Assembly: GCA_023105745.1 (NCBI GenBank)
Contig: JALGQZ010000003.1
Coordinates: 74,498,696 to 74,562,695, forward strand
Direction of reading: 5' to 3'
Source of the DNA: Austropuccinia psidii
Lineage: Eukaryota; Basidiomycota; Pucciniomycetes; Pucciniales; Sphaerophragmiaceae
Length of the DNA stretch: 64,000 bases
Under the pieces are notes generated by a model. It saw nothing but the letters and a program-made list of their open reading frames with translations. It was not told where the DNA came from and did not search any database. Below are positions 1 to 9,619 of this stretch, piece by piece. Position numbers and translations under genes: made by a program. Every line of letters begins with the position of its first letter. The first letter of the stretch is position 1.

Positions 1-930
1 GCGTTTTAAGAAGCTCATCACTCAACGTTACGAAATGGAAGATTTAGGGCCATTGCAGCACATTCTTGGCGTAAAAGCAGTGCGTTCATCAGATTCTTTA
101 AGCTTGTCTCAGACTAGCATGATACAGAAAATTCTTGTTGAGTTTGGAATGCAGAATGCGCACTCCGTTTCCACACCAATGGATCCTGGTGTCTACCTCT
201 CTACTGCAAACGATGAGGATCATTCTCTCTTTCTGGCTCTCAATGTCAACTATCGGCGTGCTGTTGGTCTCATCAACTACCTGGCTATCTCTACGAGACC
301 CGATCTGGCGTTTCCTGTTTCGCTTTTATCGCAGCATTTGGAGAAGCCAGGCATTCAGCATTGGCGGGCTTTTAAGCGACTTCTCCAATATCTTATTGGA
401 ACTCAGCATCTTGGTCTTACTCTCTCTCCCACTAATATCCATATTCATACTTATGCCGATGCTAGTTATGCTAACTGTCCCTCTACTAGGCGTGCTCATA
501 CAGGGCTTTTGGTGTATCTTGGTAATAATCTCATCCATTGGAAATCACGCCGGCAATCATCCGTTTCTTCGTCTTCCACTGAGGCGCAGTATAAAGCTTT
601 ATACGAAGGAGGTCAACAGATTCTTTGGTTTCGACAACTTTTGCTTGATATGTCTTTCTCCGTTTCCTCCTCTACTCTCTCTCTCTTAGGGGACAATCAA
701 CCTTCTATTTCTCTTGCTAAAAATCCAATGTCCTCAAATCGTACTATGCACATCGATGTTAAATATCATTGGCTTCGAGAGCAACTATCATTAAATCTTT
801 TTACTTTATCTTATGTTCCTACCACGGCTATGCACGTGGATCTCCTTACTAAAGCACTTCATCGTGTTAAGCATCAAGGACTATTGAAGCATGTCTGCTC
901 TTCTCCTCTGTCCTCCGTCGAATTGGGGGG
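1..930 (+). pseudogene. Partial copia (family A) pol: C-terminal reverse transcriptase and RNase H
   Basis: The window opens inside a copia internal region that appears identical to 4279-5208 of the next element. It encodes the end of the reverse transcriptase (EMEDLGPLQHILGV) and the RNase H domain (YADASYAN, STEAQYKAL, LLGDNQPS). The open frame runs to 958, into the LTR. It ends in the purine tract AATTGGGGGG (921-930), directly followed by an LTR, so it is in correct element order and not a random fragment. It shares private substitutions with the element at 931-5730 (RAHTG, SSSTEAQY, MHVD) that the copy at 16027-20748 lacks. I infer a tandem array with a shared LTR. The 5' part lies outside the window. 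Confidence 0.85.
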
Positions 931-1452
931 TGAATTGCACAATAATGAAAAACGGTGATGAGTACATTAGCAAATGTACTCAGTACTCAGTGCTGAGGAT
1001 GTATTCAACAATTCGACTTGGCAGGAAACGAAAGCAAACTCAGTTACTCAGTGAAGTGTGTAATGTGGTAATACAGAATGTATATAAGAAAGCTCTTACG
1101 ATACTTGTTGTAATTCTCTTCTCTATCCATTCTGATTATATCTCTCGTACTCATTGATTTATTTCACACTCTTAGGTGTGTTTGTCTGCTTTGTACTCAA
1201 AAGGTGATTAGTGTATTAACACTATCACACTTGCCAGGTTAGTGTTACTACATGCAATCCATTCTGATTATATCTCTTGTACTCATTGATTTATTTCACA
1301 CTCTTAGGTGTGTTTGTCTGCTTCGTACTCAAAATGTGATTAGTGTATTAACACTATCACACTTGCCAGGTGTGTTTGTCTGCTTCGTACTCAAAAGGTG
1401 ATTAGTGTATTAACACTATCACACTTGCCAGTTTACTTTGTCTCGTTTCTCA
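931..1452 (+). repeat. Copia family A LTR (5' LTR of element 1)
   Basis: This 522-bp direct repeat begins TGAATTGCAC and ends CTCGTTTCTCA, with the TG...CA ends usual for LTRs. It matches 5209-5730 with only a handful of differences seen by eye. It follows a G-rich purine tract and is followed by a primer-binding site. Internally it carries three copies of a 62-bp unit (starting GTGTGTTTGTCTG), each containing a near-palindrome around TAGTGTATTAACACTA. Confidence 0.93.
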
Positions 1453-1470
1453 GGTTATGGGCCCAGAGGA
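1453..1470 (+). other. Primer-binding site of half-tRNA type
   Basis: GGTTATGGGCCCAGAGGA starts at the first base after the 5' LTR. Read in reverse complement it holds CCCATAACC, which resembles the anticodon arm (CAU anticodon) of eukaryotic initiator tRNA-Met, and not a tRNA 3' end with CCA. Drosophila copia and yeast Ty5 are known to prime from a half-molecule of initiator tRNA-Met, so I infer the same here. The same sequence follows the LTR at 16549. Confidence 0.7.
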
Positions 1471-1492
1471 CGCAAAAATAAACTAGTTTACA

Positions 1493-2507
1493 ATGGCAGA
1501 ACTAATTACACCACAAAGAAACATTCACTCAACTTCTTGGAAAAGTAGCTTCTGTTGGCATTGTTATTGGAACTCCCGGTGATATAAAAGAATCTCTTAT
1601 GGCTGAAATCATTGTCAGCAAGTTAAGCTCAACATATAACTACACCAAAGAAATTCTACAATCACAGCGACCTCTCAACATACCAAAAGTAATAGAATAT
1701 CTTGAGCGGCGTCGTATGGATTTTTCAGAATCTAATGATATAAAAGACGAACAAGCGTTTGTTGCTCAAAATCAGTCTAAAAATCAACAAAAACAAAAAT
1801 CGAAAAAAAAATCTTATCCAAAGTGTGTTAATGGCAAACACAACCCAAAAACAAAACATTCTATTTCTGAATGTCGAGAATTAAAAAAGAATCTCATCAA
1901 TGCCAATAAAGTCGTTAAGGAAGACAGCGATTTCTCATCAATTGATGATAATTCTCCGACTGTTCACTTCGCTTTGAATACAACGTCTTCAGTCAGTGAT
2001 ATTATTGCCGATACCGGGTGTTCTCATCATATGACCTCTTTAAAATCATTGTTGAGTCAATATGAAGAAATCGATTCAACCATCACGGTAGCAAATGGTA
2101 AACAAGCTCCGATTTTTGGAAAAGGAGTTATCACCATTCTGTCCAATGGCATTTATACCAGTCTTCCTTGTCTTCACGTTCCCTCCCTCACTGCTACTCT
2201 TCTCAGTGTCGGGAAACTATGTAAGGCGGGTTTTCACTTCAAAATGAAAGGTCAACGTCGTTTCGAGCTGCTTCGCCAAGGCAAACTTCATTTGAATGGG
2301 CAAATTCTTCATGAAATCTTCTATATCAATGGGCAGCTTGTTAGTAAGCCAAAGCACTCCATGATATCAGCATATGTTCCTGCTGTTGTTAATACTAAAC
2401 TTCTGCATGCCAGAGCTGGACACCCAAGCATTGAAATTCTTCAACGATTGTTCAAAGTTAAAGGCCCTCTGAACTGTGAGGCCTGTGCTTTGTCCAAATC
2501 TCATTGA
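1493..2507 (+). pseudogene. Copia gag, protease and integrase N-terminus (element 1)
   Basis: An ATG at 1493 follows the primer-binding site but soon leaves the gag frame. Gag-like sequence (SVGIVIGTPGDIKESL) continues in another frame, and the clean stretch runs from 1599 to 2507. It contains a remnant of the nucleocapsid Cys/His region (KCVNGKHNP and TKHSISEC), the aspartic protease site IIADTGCSHHMT with its D-T-G, and the GAG-pre-integrase segment LLHARAGHPSIEIL followed by CEAC, which is the HHCC zinc region. A TGA at 2505 interrupts just after LSKSH, and homology continues in frame behind it. The 5' part of gag appears shortened compared with usual copia gag. Confidence 0.82.
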
Positions 2508-3385
2508 CATCCTTACTCTGGTATCTTTCCTAAGGCTCTCAAACCTTTGGAATATCTTCATATGGATTTAAGTGGAAAAATCTCACCGCCAACTTTAGGG
2601 GGTGCGAATTATTATTTTAAAATAACTGATCAGTTTTCGTCGTACAAACATGTTTATCTTTTAAAATCCAAATCTGAGGCGTTTAAGTTCTTTGAGAACT
2701 TCTGTGCAAAGATGTACTTAAAATTCAAAACTTATCCCATCAATGTTGTTATGGATAATGGTGGAGAATTCATCTCCACCCGTTTTAAAACCTTCTTTCA
2801 ATCCCATGGCATAATTCCCCATTACACTGCACCCTATACCCCTCAGCAAAATCCATTTGCTGAAAGGGGGAACCGTTCCACTACTGAAAAAGCAAGAGCT
2901 CTTTTGAAGCATGCTGAACTTCCCGATTTTCTTTGGGGGGAGGCAGTCGTCACTGCTGTTTTCTACGAGAATATATTACCCCTTAAAAGAAAAACACTTG
3001 CGGCTTATACTTTATGGCATCATCGGTCTTTCGATTATGATCGGCTACGGGTGTTTGGATGTCGTGCATTTGTTCATATTCCAAGGGAGCAGCGTCGAGG
3101 AAAATTCTCCGATACTTCAGTGGCTGGTATTCTTCTTGGGTATCAAATCGGGCAGAAGAACTGGAGGGTTCTCTTGCCAAATATGTCTGTCAAATACAGT
3201 CACGATGTTGTTTTTCACGAAGATGTTTTTCCCGGTCTTGCCTTTTTCAATCTCGCGCCGTCCATGTCTCCTGGTGTCTCTTCCTCTATTGACATTCCTC
3301 CTCCTTGTAATGTGTCGCCTGTTGAAAGTAGTGGCATTTCTCCCGCTCCTGACAATGATGTTTCTAATCGGGCTCCTCTCCTGTT
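2508..3385 (+). pseudogene. Copia integrase core (element 1)
   Basis: This is the same frame as the protease part, resuming after the TGA at 2505. The catalytic triad is visible: D in YLHMDLSGK, D in VVMDNGGEF, and E in NPFAERGNRS. It is followed by the usual copia integrase tail (GCRAFVHIPREQRRGK, GILLGYQIG). Near 3380 the likely frame moves by one base, because the proline-rich linker (PASPLSPGGHLDGPP) and everything downstream read in another frame. The open frame that continues to 3845 from this point is therefore out of register. The product would insert the cDNA into the host genome. Confidence 0.82.
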
Positions 3386-5236
3386 CCTGCTTCTCCTTTG
3401 TCTCCTGGCGGCCATCTGGATGGACCACCTGCTTCTACTGCAGTACGGCCTGGATGGGACATTGTTGTTCAACCGCTTCATCAAAAAGCTCCTCATGATG
3501 TCTCTTCTTAAATCTCCTCTGACAATATATTGCTGCACAAACGACACCGCAAGAATCCTGCCTTCACCAATCATGTTGTCGATGACATTAACACAAATCT
3601 TACTTTGTGCAGGCTGGTTGAAGCTGCTCCAGTTGCTTATGCTCTTCCCGATGTTCCTCCAAAAACGTACCAACAAGCATTGGTTTTGGCTGATTCCAAG
3701 CAACGGCTTATGGCAATACACCTTGAAAAACAGTCGTTTGAAAAGAAAAATGTGTGGGAAGTGGTTTCTACTCCTCCTAATGTTCATCTTCTTAACACTG
3801 TATGGGTCTTCAAACGTGTTTTTGATGGTGATGGTAATCTTGTAAAGCACAAAGCCCGCCTTTGTGCTCAGGGTTCTTCTCAGATTCCTGGAATTGAATA
3901 TGGTGATACTTATGCTCCAACTGGAGCAATGGCGACTTTGCGCCTAATATTATCAGTTGGTCTTACTCATGCTTGGCAAATTCATCATATGGACGGCAAA
4001 ACGGCGTTCTTGGATAGTACTCTCACTGAAAATCTTTATCTTCGGCCGCCTGCAGGACTAGCATTGTCTGCAGGCAAATGTTATTGCTTAAAGAAATCTA
4101 TCTACGGCTTGAAAAAGTCTCCTCGATGTTGGTATCAAGAACTGGTCTCGTTTTCCAAAAGCATTGATTTTATTCCCTCTTCTGTTGATGGGTGTTTGTT
4201 CATTTCGAAAAATACAGGCTGGCCCTGTCTTGTTCATGTTCATGTGGATGACATGACTATTGTCCGCCCCGATGTGTCGCGTTTTAAGAAGCTCATCACT
4301 CAACGTTACGAAATGGAAGATTTAGGGCCATTGCAGCACATTCTTGGCGTAAAAGCAGTGCGTTCATCAGATTCTTTAAGCTTGTCTCAGACTAGCATGA
4401 TACAGAAAATTCTTGTTGAGTTTGGAATGCAGAATGCGCACTCCGTTTCCACACCAATGGATCCTGGTGTCTACCTCTCTACTGCAAACGATGAGGATCA
4501 TTCTCTCTTTCTGGCTCTCAATGTCAACTATCGGCGTGCTGTTGGTCTCATCAACTACCTGGCTATCTCTACGAGACCCGATCTGGCGTTTCCTGTTTCG
4601 CTTTTATCGCAGCATTTGGAGAAGCCAGGCATTCAGCATTGGCGGGCTTTTAAGCGACTTCTCCAATATCTTATTGGAACTCAGCATCTTGGTCTTACTC
4701 TCTCTCCCACTAATATCCATATTCATACTTATGCCGATGCTAGTTATGCTAACTGTCCCTCTACTAGGCGTGCTCATACAGGGCTTTTGGTGTATCTTGG
4801 TAATAATCTCATCCATTGGAAATCACGCCGGCAATCATCCGTTTCTTCGTCTTCCACTGAGGCGCAGTATAAAGCTTTATACGAAGGAGGTCAACAGATT
4901 CTTTGGTTTCGACAACTTTTGCTTGATATGTCTTTCTCCGTTTCCTCCTCTACTCTCTCTCTCTTAGGGGACAATCAACCTTCTATTTCTCTTGCTAAAA
5001 ATCCAATGTCCTCAAATCGTACTATGCACATCGATGTTAAATATCATTGGCTTCGAGAGCAACTATCATTAAATCTTTTTACTTTATCTTATGTTCCTAC
5101 CACGGCTATGCACGTGGATCTCCTTACTAAAGCACTTCATCGTGTTAAGCATCAAGGACTATTGAAGCATGTCTGCTCTTCTCCTCTGTCCTCCGTCGAA
5201 TTGGGGGGTGAATTGCACAATAATGAAAAACGGTGA
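3386..5236 (+). pseudogene. Copia reverse transcriptase and RNase H (element 1)
   Basis: A TAA near 3509 interrupts the linker, and the long open stretch (568 codons) runs from 3530 to the stop at 5234. Reverse transcriptase motifs are NTVWVFKRVFDGDGN, KARLCAQG, the first catalytic Asp segment (HHMDGKTAFLDSTL, with T where most copia elements have V or K), SIYGLKKSPRCW, and the YVDD-type box as HVHVDDMTIV. RNase H follows with YADASY, STEAQYKAL and LLGDNQ. The copy at 16027-20748 reads STEAEYKAL here, so the second E has become Q in element 1. The frame ends 28 bases inside the 3' LTR. Confidence 0.88.
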
Positions 5237-5730
5237 TGAGTACATTAGCAAATGTACTCAGTACTCAGTGCTGAGGATGTATTCAACAATTCGACTTGGC
5301 AGGAAACGAAAGCAAACTCAGTTACTCAGTGAAGTGTGTAATGTGGTAATACAGAATGTATATAAGAAAGCTCTTACGATACTTGTTGTAATTCTCTTCT
5401 CTATCCATTCTGATTATATCTCTCGTACTCATTGATTTATTTCACACTCTTAGGTGTGTTTGTCTGCTTCGTACTCAAAAGGTGATTAGTGTATTAACAC
5501 TATCACACTTGCCAGGTTAGTGTTACTACATGCAATCCATTCTGATTATATCTCTCGTACACATTGATTTATTTCACACTCTTAGGTGTGTTTGTCTGCT
5601 TCGTACTCAAAAGGTGATTAGTGTATTAACACTATCACACTTGATAGGTGTGTTTGTCTGCTTCGTACTCAAAAGGTGATTAGTGTATTAACACTATCAC
5701 ACTTGCCAGTTTACTTTGTCTCGTTTCTCA
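5209..5730 (+). repeat. Copia family A 3' LTR (element 1)
   Basis: This LTR begins TGAATTGCAC directly after the tract GGGGGG and ends CTCGTTTCTCA. It is 522 bp, equal in length to 931-1452, with a handful of base differences (for example GATAGGTG instead of GCCAGGTG before the third internal unit). The flank after it, ATATGTTGGG, is the same as the flank after the 3' LTR of element 2. Confidence 0.93.
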
Positions 5731-6892
5731 ATATGTTGGGTACACGATCAACCTTCGGGGAGCAAAGGGGTACAAAGGTCAAAAAAGTACCAATCCAAAG
5801 TGACGTACATTTTTCTCGCCGATTGATGTAAAAATCATCAGTGCAAATCTGAAAGGCACTCCTGTAGGTAATATCAGTGGCGTTGCATAGCATAACAGAT
5901 AATGGTTGTATTAAAATTCCCCTAAAAATCAAAAGAAAAAAATTATCTCCCAAAACCACTTTTGTTCGCAAAACCCATTTTTTGACCCAAATTTTTATTT
6001 TTCAAACAAAAAAAAAAAAACATTTTTTGGTAATAATAAACATTCCCAGAATAGGAAAAAAAATTGTTTTCCGCTGAAAAACATTTTTAAAACATTTTTA
6101 AGAATGAAAACCTTTTTTCTCCCAGAAAAGCGATTTTTTACGAAATAAAAACTTTTTGAACAAGAAAATCATGAGTGTTAGAAGGGAATAGATCTTTAGG
6201 AGACAAGACTACATTAGTCTTGGTCAACAATTGGGAACAGGGGAGACGACAGTGAACCTGGAAACAGTAAGAAATGAAGGAAGTAACAAATGGGATTAAA
6301 TTTCAGGAAGAGAGTAGTGAACAAATTAACAAGTAGACAACAACCTTTAGGAGACGAGGAGGTATAATCATCGTTGTAAGGACTTCAGTACTCAATATGG
6401 ATATTCGAGTCAGATATTGAGATAGATGCAGGATGCAGTCTAAGAATAAAACGTAGTCTGAGAATACCGTTGCTTATAGACTAGAAATTCTTTACTAGAA
6501 AATAGGTTAGGAACTCGTATGTTAACGGATAGTAATGCATGTCTATTCTAATATTCCCCCATACTTGTTAATTTGGGACTTGATAAGATAATCTTGAGGT
6601 GAGATAGGGTTTTAGTCAGCAAGAGGTTCTTAGTAAGTAGGTCAGCTAGCATGTCAGAAGTTGGTAGGTATTTTAAGCTAAGTAGTTGTTTTTCGAGGAG
6701 GTCTCAAATAAAGTGGAGTCAAAAATCAATGTGTCAAATACCATGATGATAGATGGGTTGGAGGCTATGGCAATAGCGCTCTGGTTGTCGGAGTGGAGAG
6801 TACATGGGCAGTTTATTCCTATGGTTTCCTGAATGATCTGTTTCATCCAGGCTAAGTCTTGTGCAGATTCACTCATGGCATTGTATTCAGCC
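5731..6892. repeat. Left copy of a duplicated copia 3' flank (pairs with 20749-21912)
   Basis: The sequence from ATATGTTGGGTACACG to TTGTATTCAGCC is found again, nearly identical, at 20749-21912. The first 445 bp (5731-6175) hold no gene I can support, only AT-rich DNA with runs of A and T. The rest is the reverse-strand copia C relic. Because both family A copies carry the same downstream flank, the duplicated block includes element and flank together. Confidence 0.85.
6176..6553 (-). repeat. LTR of reverse-strand copia family C
   Basis: On the plus strand this 378-bp segment begins TGTTAGAAGGG and ends TTCTAATA; on the minus strand it therefore starts TATTAGAA and ends TTCTAACA. It lies just downstream of the RNase H relic on the minus strand and is preceded there by the purine tract GGGGGAA, as a 3' LTR should be. 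The second copy is 21196-21573. No matching 5' LTR was found in the window. Confidence 0.65.
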
Positions 6893-7759
6893 TCAGCAGA
6901 CAAAAGTGCGACTACTTTCTGCTTATGAGCTCTCCAACCTAGAGCACCATGGAAGTAAATTATAGAGCCTGAAAATGATTTCTTTTCAGTACTTCCCCCC
7001 CAGTCTGAGTGGGGGTGATTAAGGTAGTTTTGGCCAAGAGTAAGAGTAAAATGTTGAGTTCTGGAGACATATTTGAGAGTGTGAATAACAGCTTGGTAGT
7101 GGGGCTTGCAAGGTGATTCAAGGACTTGTGAAAGGTAGGAAGTGGCAAAAGATAGATTTGGTCTAGTGCATTGGACAAGGTATTGAAGAAGTCCTACTCC
7201 ACATCAGAAGTTAAATGGAGGTAGCTTAGGGGGTGTTGAGGTAAGGGTTTTTGGTTCTTTGTAGTTTCTTGGGAGAGGAGATGATGGAGCTTTTGCTTGT
7301 TCTATGCTAAATTTGACAAGAATTTGGTTGATAAACTTGTCTTGAATGAGGGAAACCAACTCTTGGGTTTGGGTAATTCTAATGCCCAATGCATACTCGA
7401 TCTTTCCAAGGTCTTCCATCTCAAAGAAAGACTGTATTTTCCTTTTGCAAAGGGAGTTTGAGGTCCCTCCAAAGATAAGATTGTCAACATGCACAAATAA
7501 CCACAAGGGTTGGTTTCTATCTTGAGAGTAGTAAAGGCATGGGTCATTATAGCATGCAGAGAAACCTATGGCTATCAAAGTATTTTTCAAAAATTGGTGC
7601 CAGCAGCAAGGACTTTGCTTAAGACCATAGAGTAATTAATTCAAGACAAATAACTTGGTGTTTGGGGTGGTCAGTGGATGTGTAACACTTCTTCAGGGGT
7701 GCCATTCAGGAAGGCACACCAAAAATCCATTTGTTTGATACGATAGTGATAGAGGTGAC
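6554..7759 (-). pseudogene. Copia family C pol relic, C-terminal part
   Basis: This is minus-strand reverse transcriptase and RNase H of a copia family distinct from family A. Recognisable pieces are the start of the catalytic region (QMDFW, FLNGTPEEV), FVHVDNLIFGG (degenerate YVDD box, second D replaced), FEMEDLGKIEYALGI, and RNase H with SAEAEYNAM, LHSDNQSA and the tail DLLTKNLLLT near 6620. Stops and frame changes break it repeatedly. At 7759 it is cut by the insertion 7760-9333 and resumes at 9339. Confidence 0.8.
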
Positions 7760-9333
7760 TGTCACAACCACAAAGAATGACCCTCCTCTATTGGTGTTTC
7801 AGCAATTCCAAACTGAGACCAAGTTGGGACCAATCGGCCACACCATATCTTGATGGCCAATTTGGCCCCCTCTGGTGCTCTATGGCCTTTTGGCCATATC
7901 ACTCTTCCCTGGCCAATTATGGCCCCAGGCTCTATCTTTGTTTTGGGGCCTGGGGGTCTGGCTGTCTCCTAGGGGTTCTGGGCCCCCTAGCCCTCATCAT
8001 TGGTTTGGGCCAAGCCTTTTCATTAGGGGGGTCCTGGCCTAAATGGCCTTTTTGGGCCATTTGGGCCCTCTACGGCCTCTACGGCCCATGGGCCAATTAG
8101 GCTCCTTTTGGCCTAATCCAATGAGGCCAAAAGGGGGCAGCCCACTAGCCTCCAAGGCTAGGTGGGTCCCAAACCACAATTGGGCCCACCTGAGCCAAAT
8201 TTGACCACAAATCACCATGGCACCAAAATGGCCATAAACCACCATGGGACCCAAATTGGCCCAGGATCACCATGGACCACTTTTCAGCCCATGGCCCCTG
8301 GTAACCACCAGAGGCCACCAGATCAGCTCAGCTCCATCCTTCCCCTCACCTTAAGGGGAATTCTTCCATTCCTCCATGCAACCCATACTCAAGGTTGCAG
8401 GAGTGGTGCATATATGGTATTACATACCATTATGAACCATTTTTGCTCAGTAATTCAATGGTGACGTTTTCAGGACCAAATTCCATCTTTCCAAATCAAG
8501 GTCCCAAAATTCAATGCCCATTTCAAAGGAGGACTCTTTAACTCATCAGTCTGGCAATCTATGGCAGCCATCAGAAGACCATTCAAGGATCCCAATCACT
8601 TGGCCCTGCAGGAGTTGGGTTGGAAATTCATTCAGGACTATTCCAAGGGCCATTCTCAGAGGTTATACATTATTTCAATCAGTTTTCAAGGCATCAAGTA
8701 TTTCAATACTCCTTGGACAACTCAATTGGTCCATACAGGTGGCAATCAATCAACCTGTATGTACTTGGCCCAATTGGGCCAATTCATATTCCACTGTGGG
8801 AATTCAGTCACACAGTTAAAATTTCAAGATGGCCAGAGCTTTATTGACCCAATTCAGACAATAAAGCCGGTGACCCACATTCCAGGATCAGTCTTTCAAC
8901 TTTTCACATATATTGGCCCCCTTTCAGCACCTGGGGACTTTTCCCCAGTTAATGAATATATTGGATTTATTTTTATCCGTATTTTCTTTTCCTCTATTAA
9001 AATAAATACTGATAATCTTAAGTCAGTCATTTGCACCTTTTCTTCTTTGCCTGTCAGTGGATAATGGTGGTCATATCCCTTTCTGGAAGGTTGAAACAGT
9101 GAATTGGGGATTCACTTGGTTGGCTTCTTGGCTTTTGGCTTTCTTATTTCTCTGGCCATTGGCTTCACTTACTCTTTCTTATCTTTGACATACTTTTGTT
9201 TATTCTTACTCTTATCCTTTTTAAAGAAATTCATTCTGCTTTATCTCTTTTATCCTTTTGGAGCCTTCCAAGTGAGTTCTTGATTCCTGAGTGCCAGGCC
9301 ACTCTTGTTTTCTGTCCAAGAGCCCCTGTGACA
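7760..9333 (+). mobile_element. Solo-LTR-like insertion, 1574 bp
   Basis: It begins TGTCACAACC, ends CCCCTGTGACA, and is bounded by the 5-bp direct duplication GTGAC (7755-7759 and 9334-9338). The host copia C relic resumes on the other side in correct domain order. It has no transposon coding sequence; the open frames inside look fortuitous. TG...CA ends and a 5-bp duplication fit a solo LTR of an LTR retrotransposon. The inverted ends (TGTCACA/TGTGACA) leave a small non-autonomous element as an alternative. It is unusually rich in GGCC words at 7830-8313. Strand is nominal. Confidence 0.72.
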
Positions 9334-9338
9334 GTGAC

Positions 9339-9610
9339 ATAGTGTGAGTAAAAGTCAAAGAGAAGATATTCAGCCTGTGGGAGAGAAGACATTGGTGTGG
9401 TTGATAGCTTCTTTTTGATGGAAACGTTGTATGCATAGTTGAGCTTTGAATTTAGCAAGATTGCCATTGTCATCGGTTGTTCTTTTGAAGACCCATGTAG
9501 CGCATAATGGTTTGATGTGATCTACCTTTTCAATAGGGGATCTGTGAGCCTTAGAAGTATTGCCATATACCCAAAAGATCACAAAGAATAAAACAAGATA
9601 CAATTATGAA
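9339..9610 (-). pseudogene. Copia family C pol relic, N-terminal reverse transcriptase
   Basis: Minus-strand sequence here encodes ATWVFKRTTDDNGNLAKFKA and NHTNVFSPTG, the usual start of a copia reverse transcriptase, followed by FDFYSHY near 9340. It is the upstream part of the relic at 6554-7759, separated from it by the solo-LTR-like insertion. The boundary with the plus-strand gypsy sequence lies between about 9545 and 9620 and is not sharp. Confidence 0.75.
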
Positions 9611-9619
9611 TAGAATTCA

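Larger units (their letters stand above)
931..5730 (+). mobile_element. Ty1/copia retrotransposon, family A, element 1
   Basis: Two 522-bp LTRs (931-1452, 5209-5730) flank gag, aspartic protease, integrase, reverse transcriptase and RNase H in copia order, with integrase before reverse transcriptase. The LTRs are nearly identical, so the element is young. It is nonetheless defective: the gag leader is frameshifted, there is a TGA after the integrase zinc region (2505), a frameshift near 3380 and a TAA near 3509. It forms a tandem with the partial copy at 1-930. The first LTR is preceded by element sequence, so no target duplication can be read. The 3' flank starts ATATG. Confidence 0.93.

Noticed and set aside
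3386..3845. C-terminal part of the integrase open frame as real coding sequence
   Set aside because: It is leucine-rich out-of-register translation; the linker and reverse transcriptase motifs are in another frame.
3215..3850. Minus-strand open frame of 211 codons in copia element 1 (and its twin at 18295-18930)
   Set aside because: It lies opposite the copia integrase-reverse transcriptase linker and has no recognisable features; its presence in both copies follows from the duplication.
8561..9064. 167-codon open frame in the solo-LTR-like insertion
   Set aside because: No motif, overlaps several other frames, and lies in a segment that behaves as an LTR.
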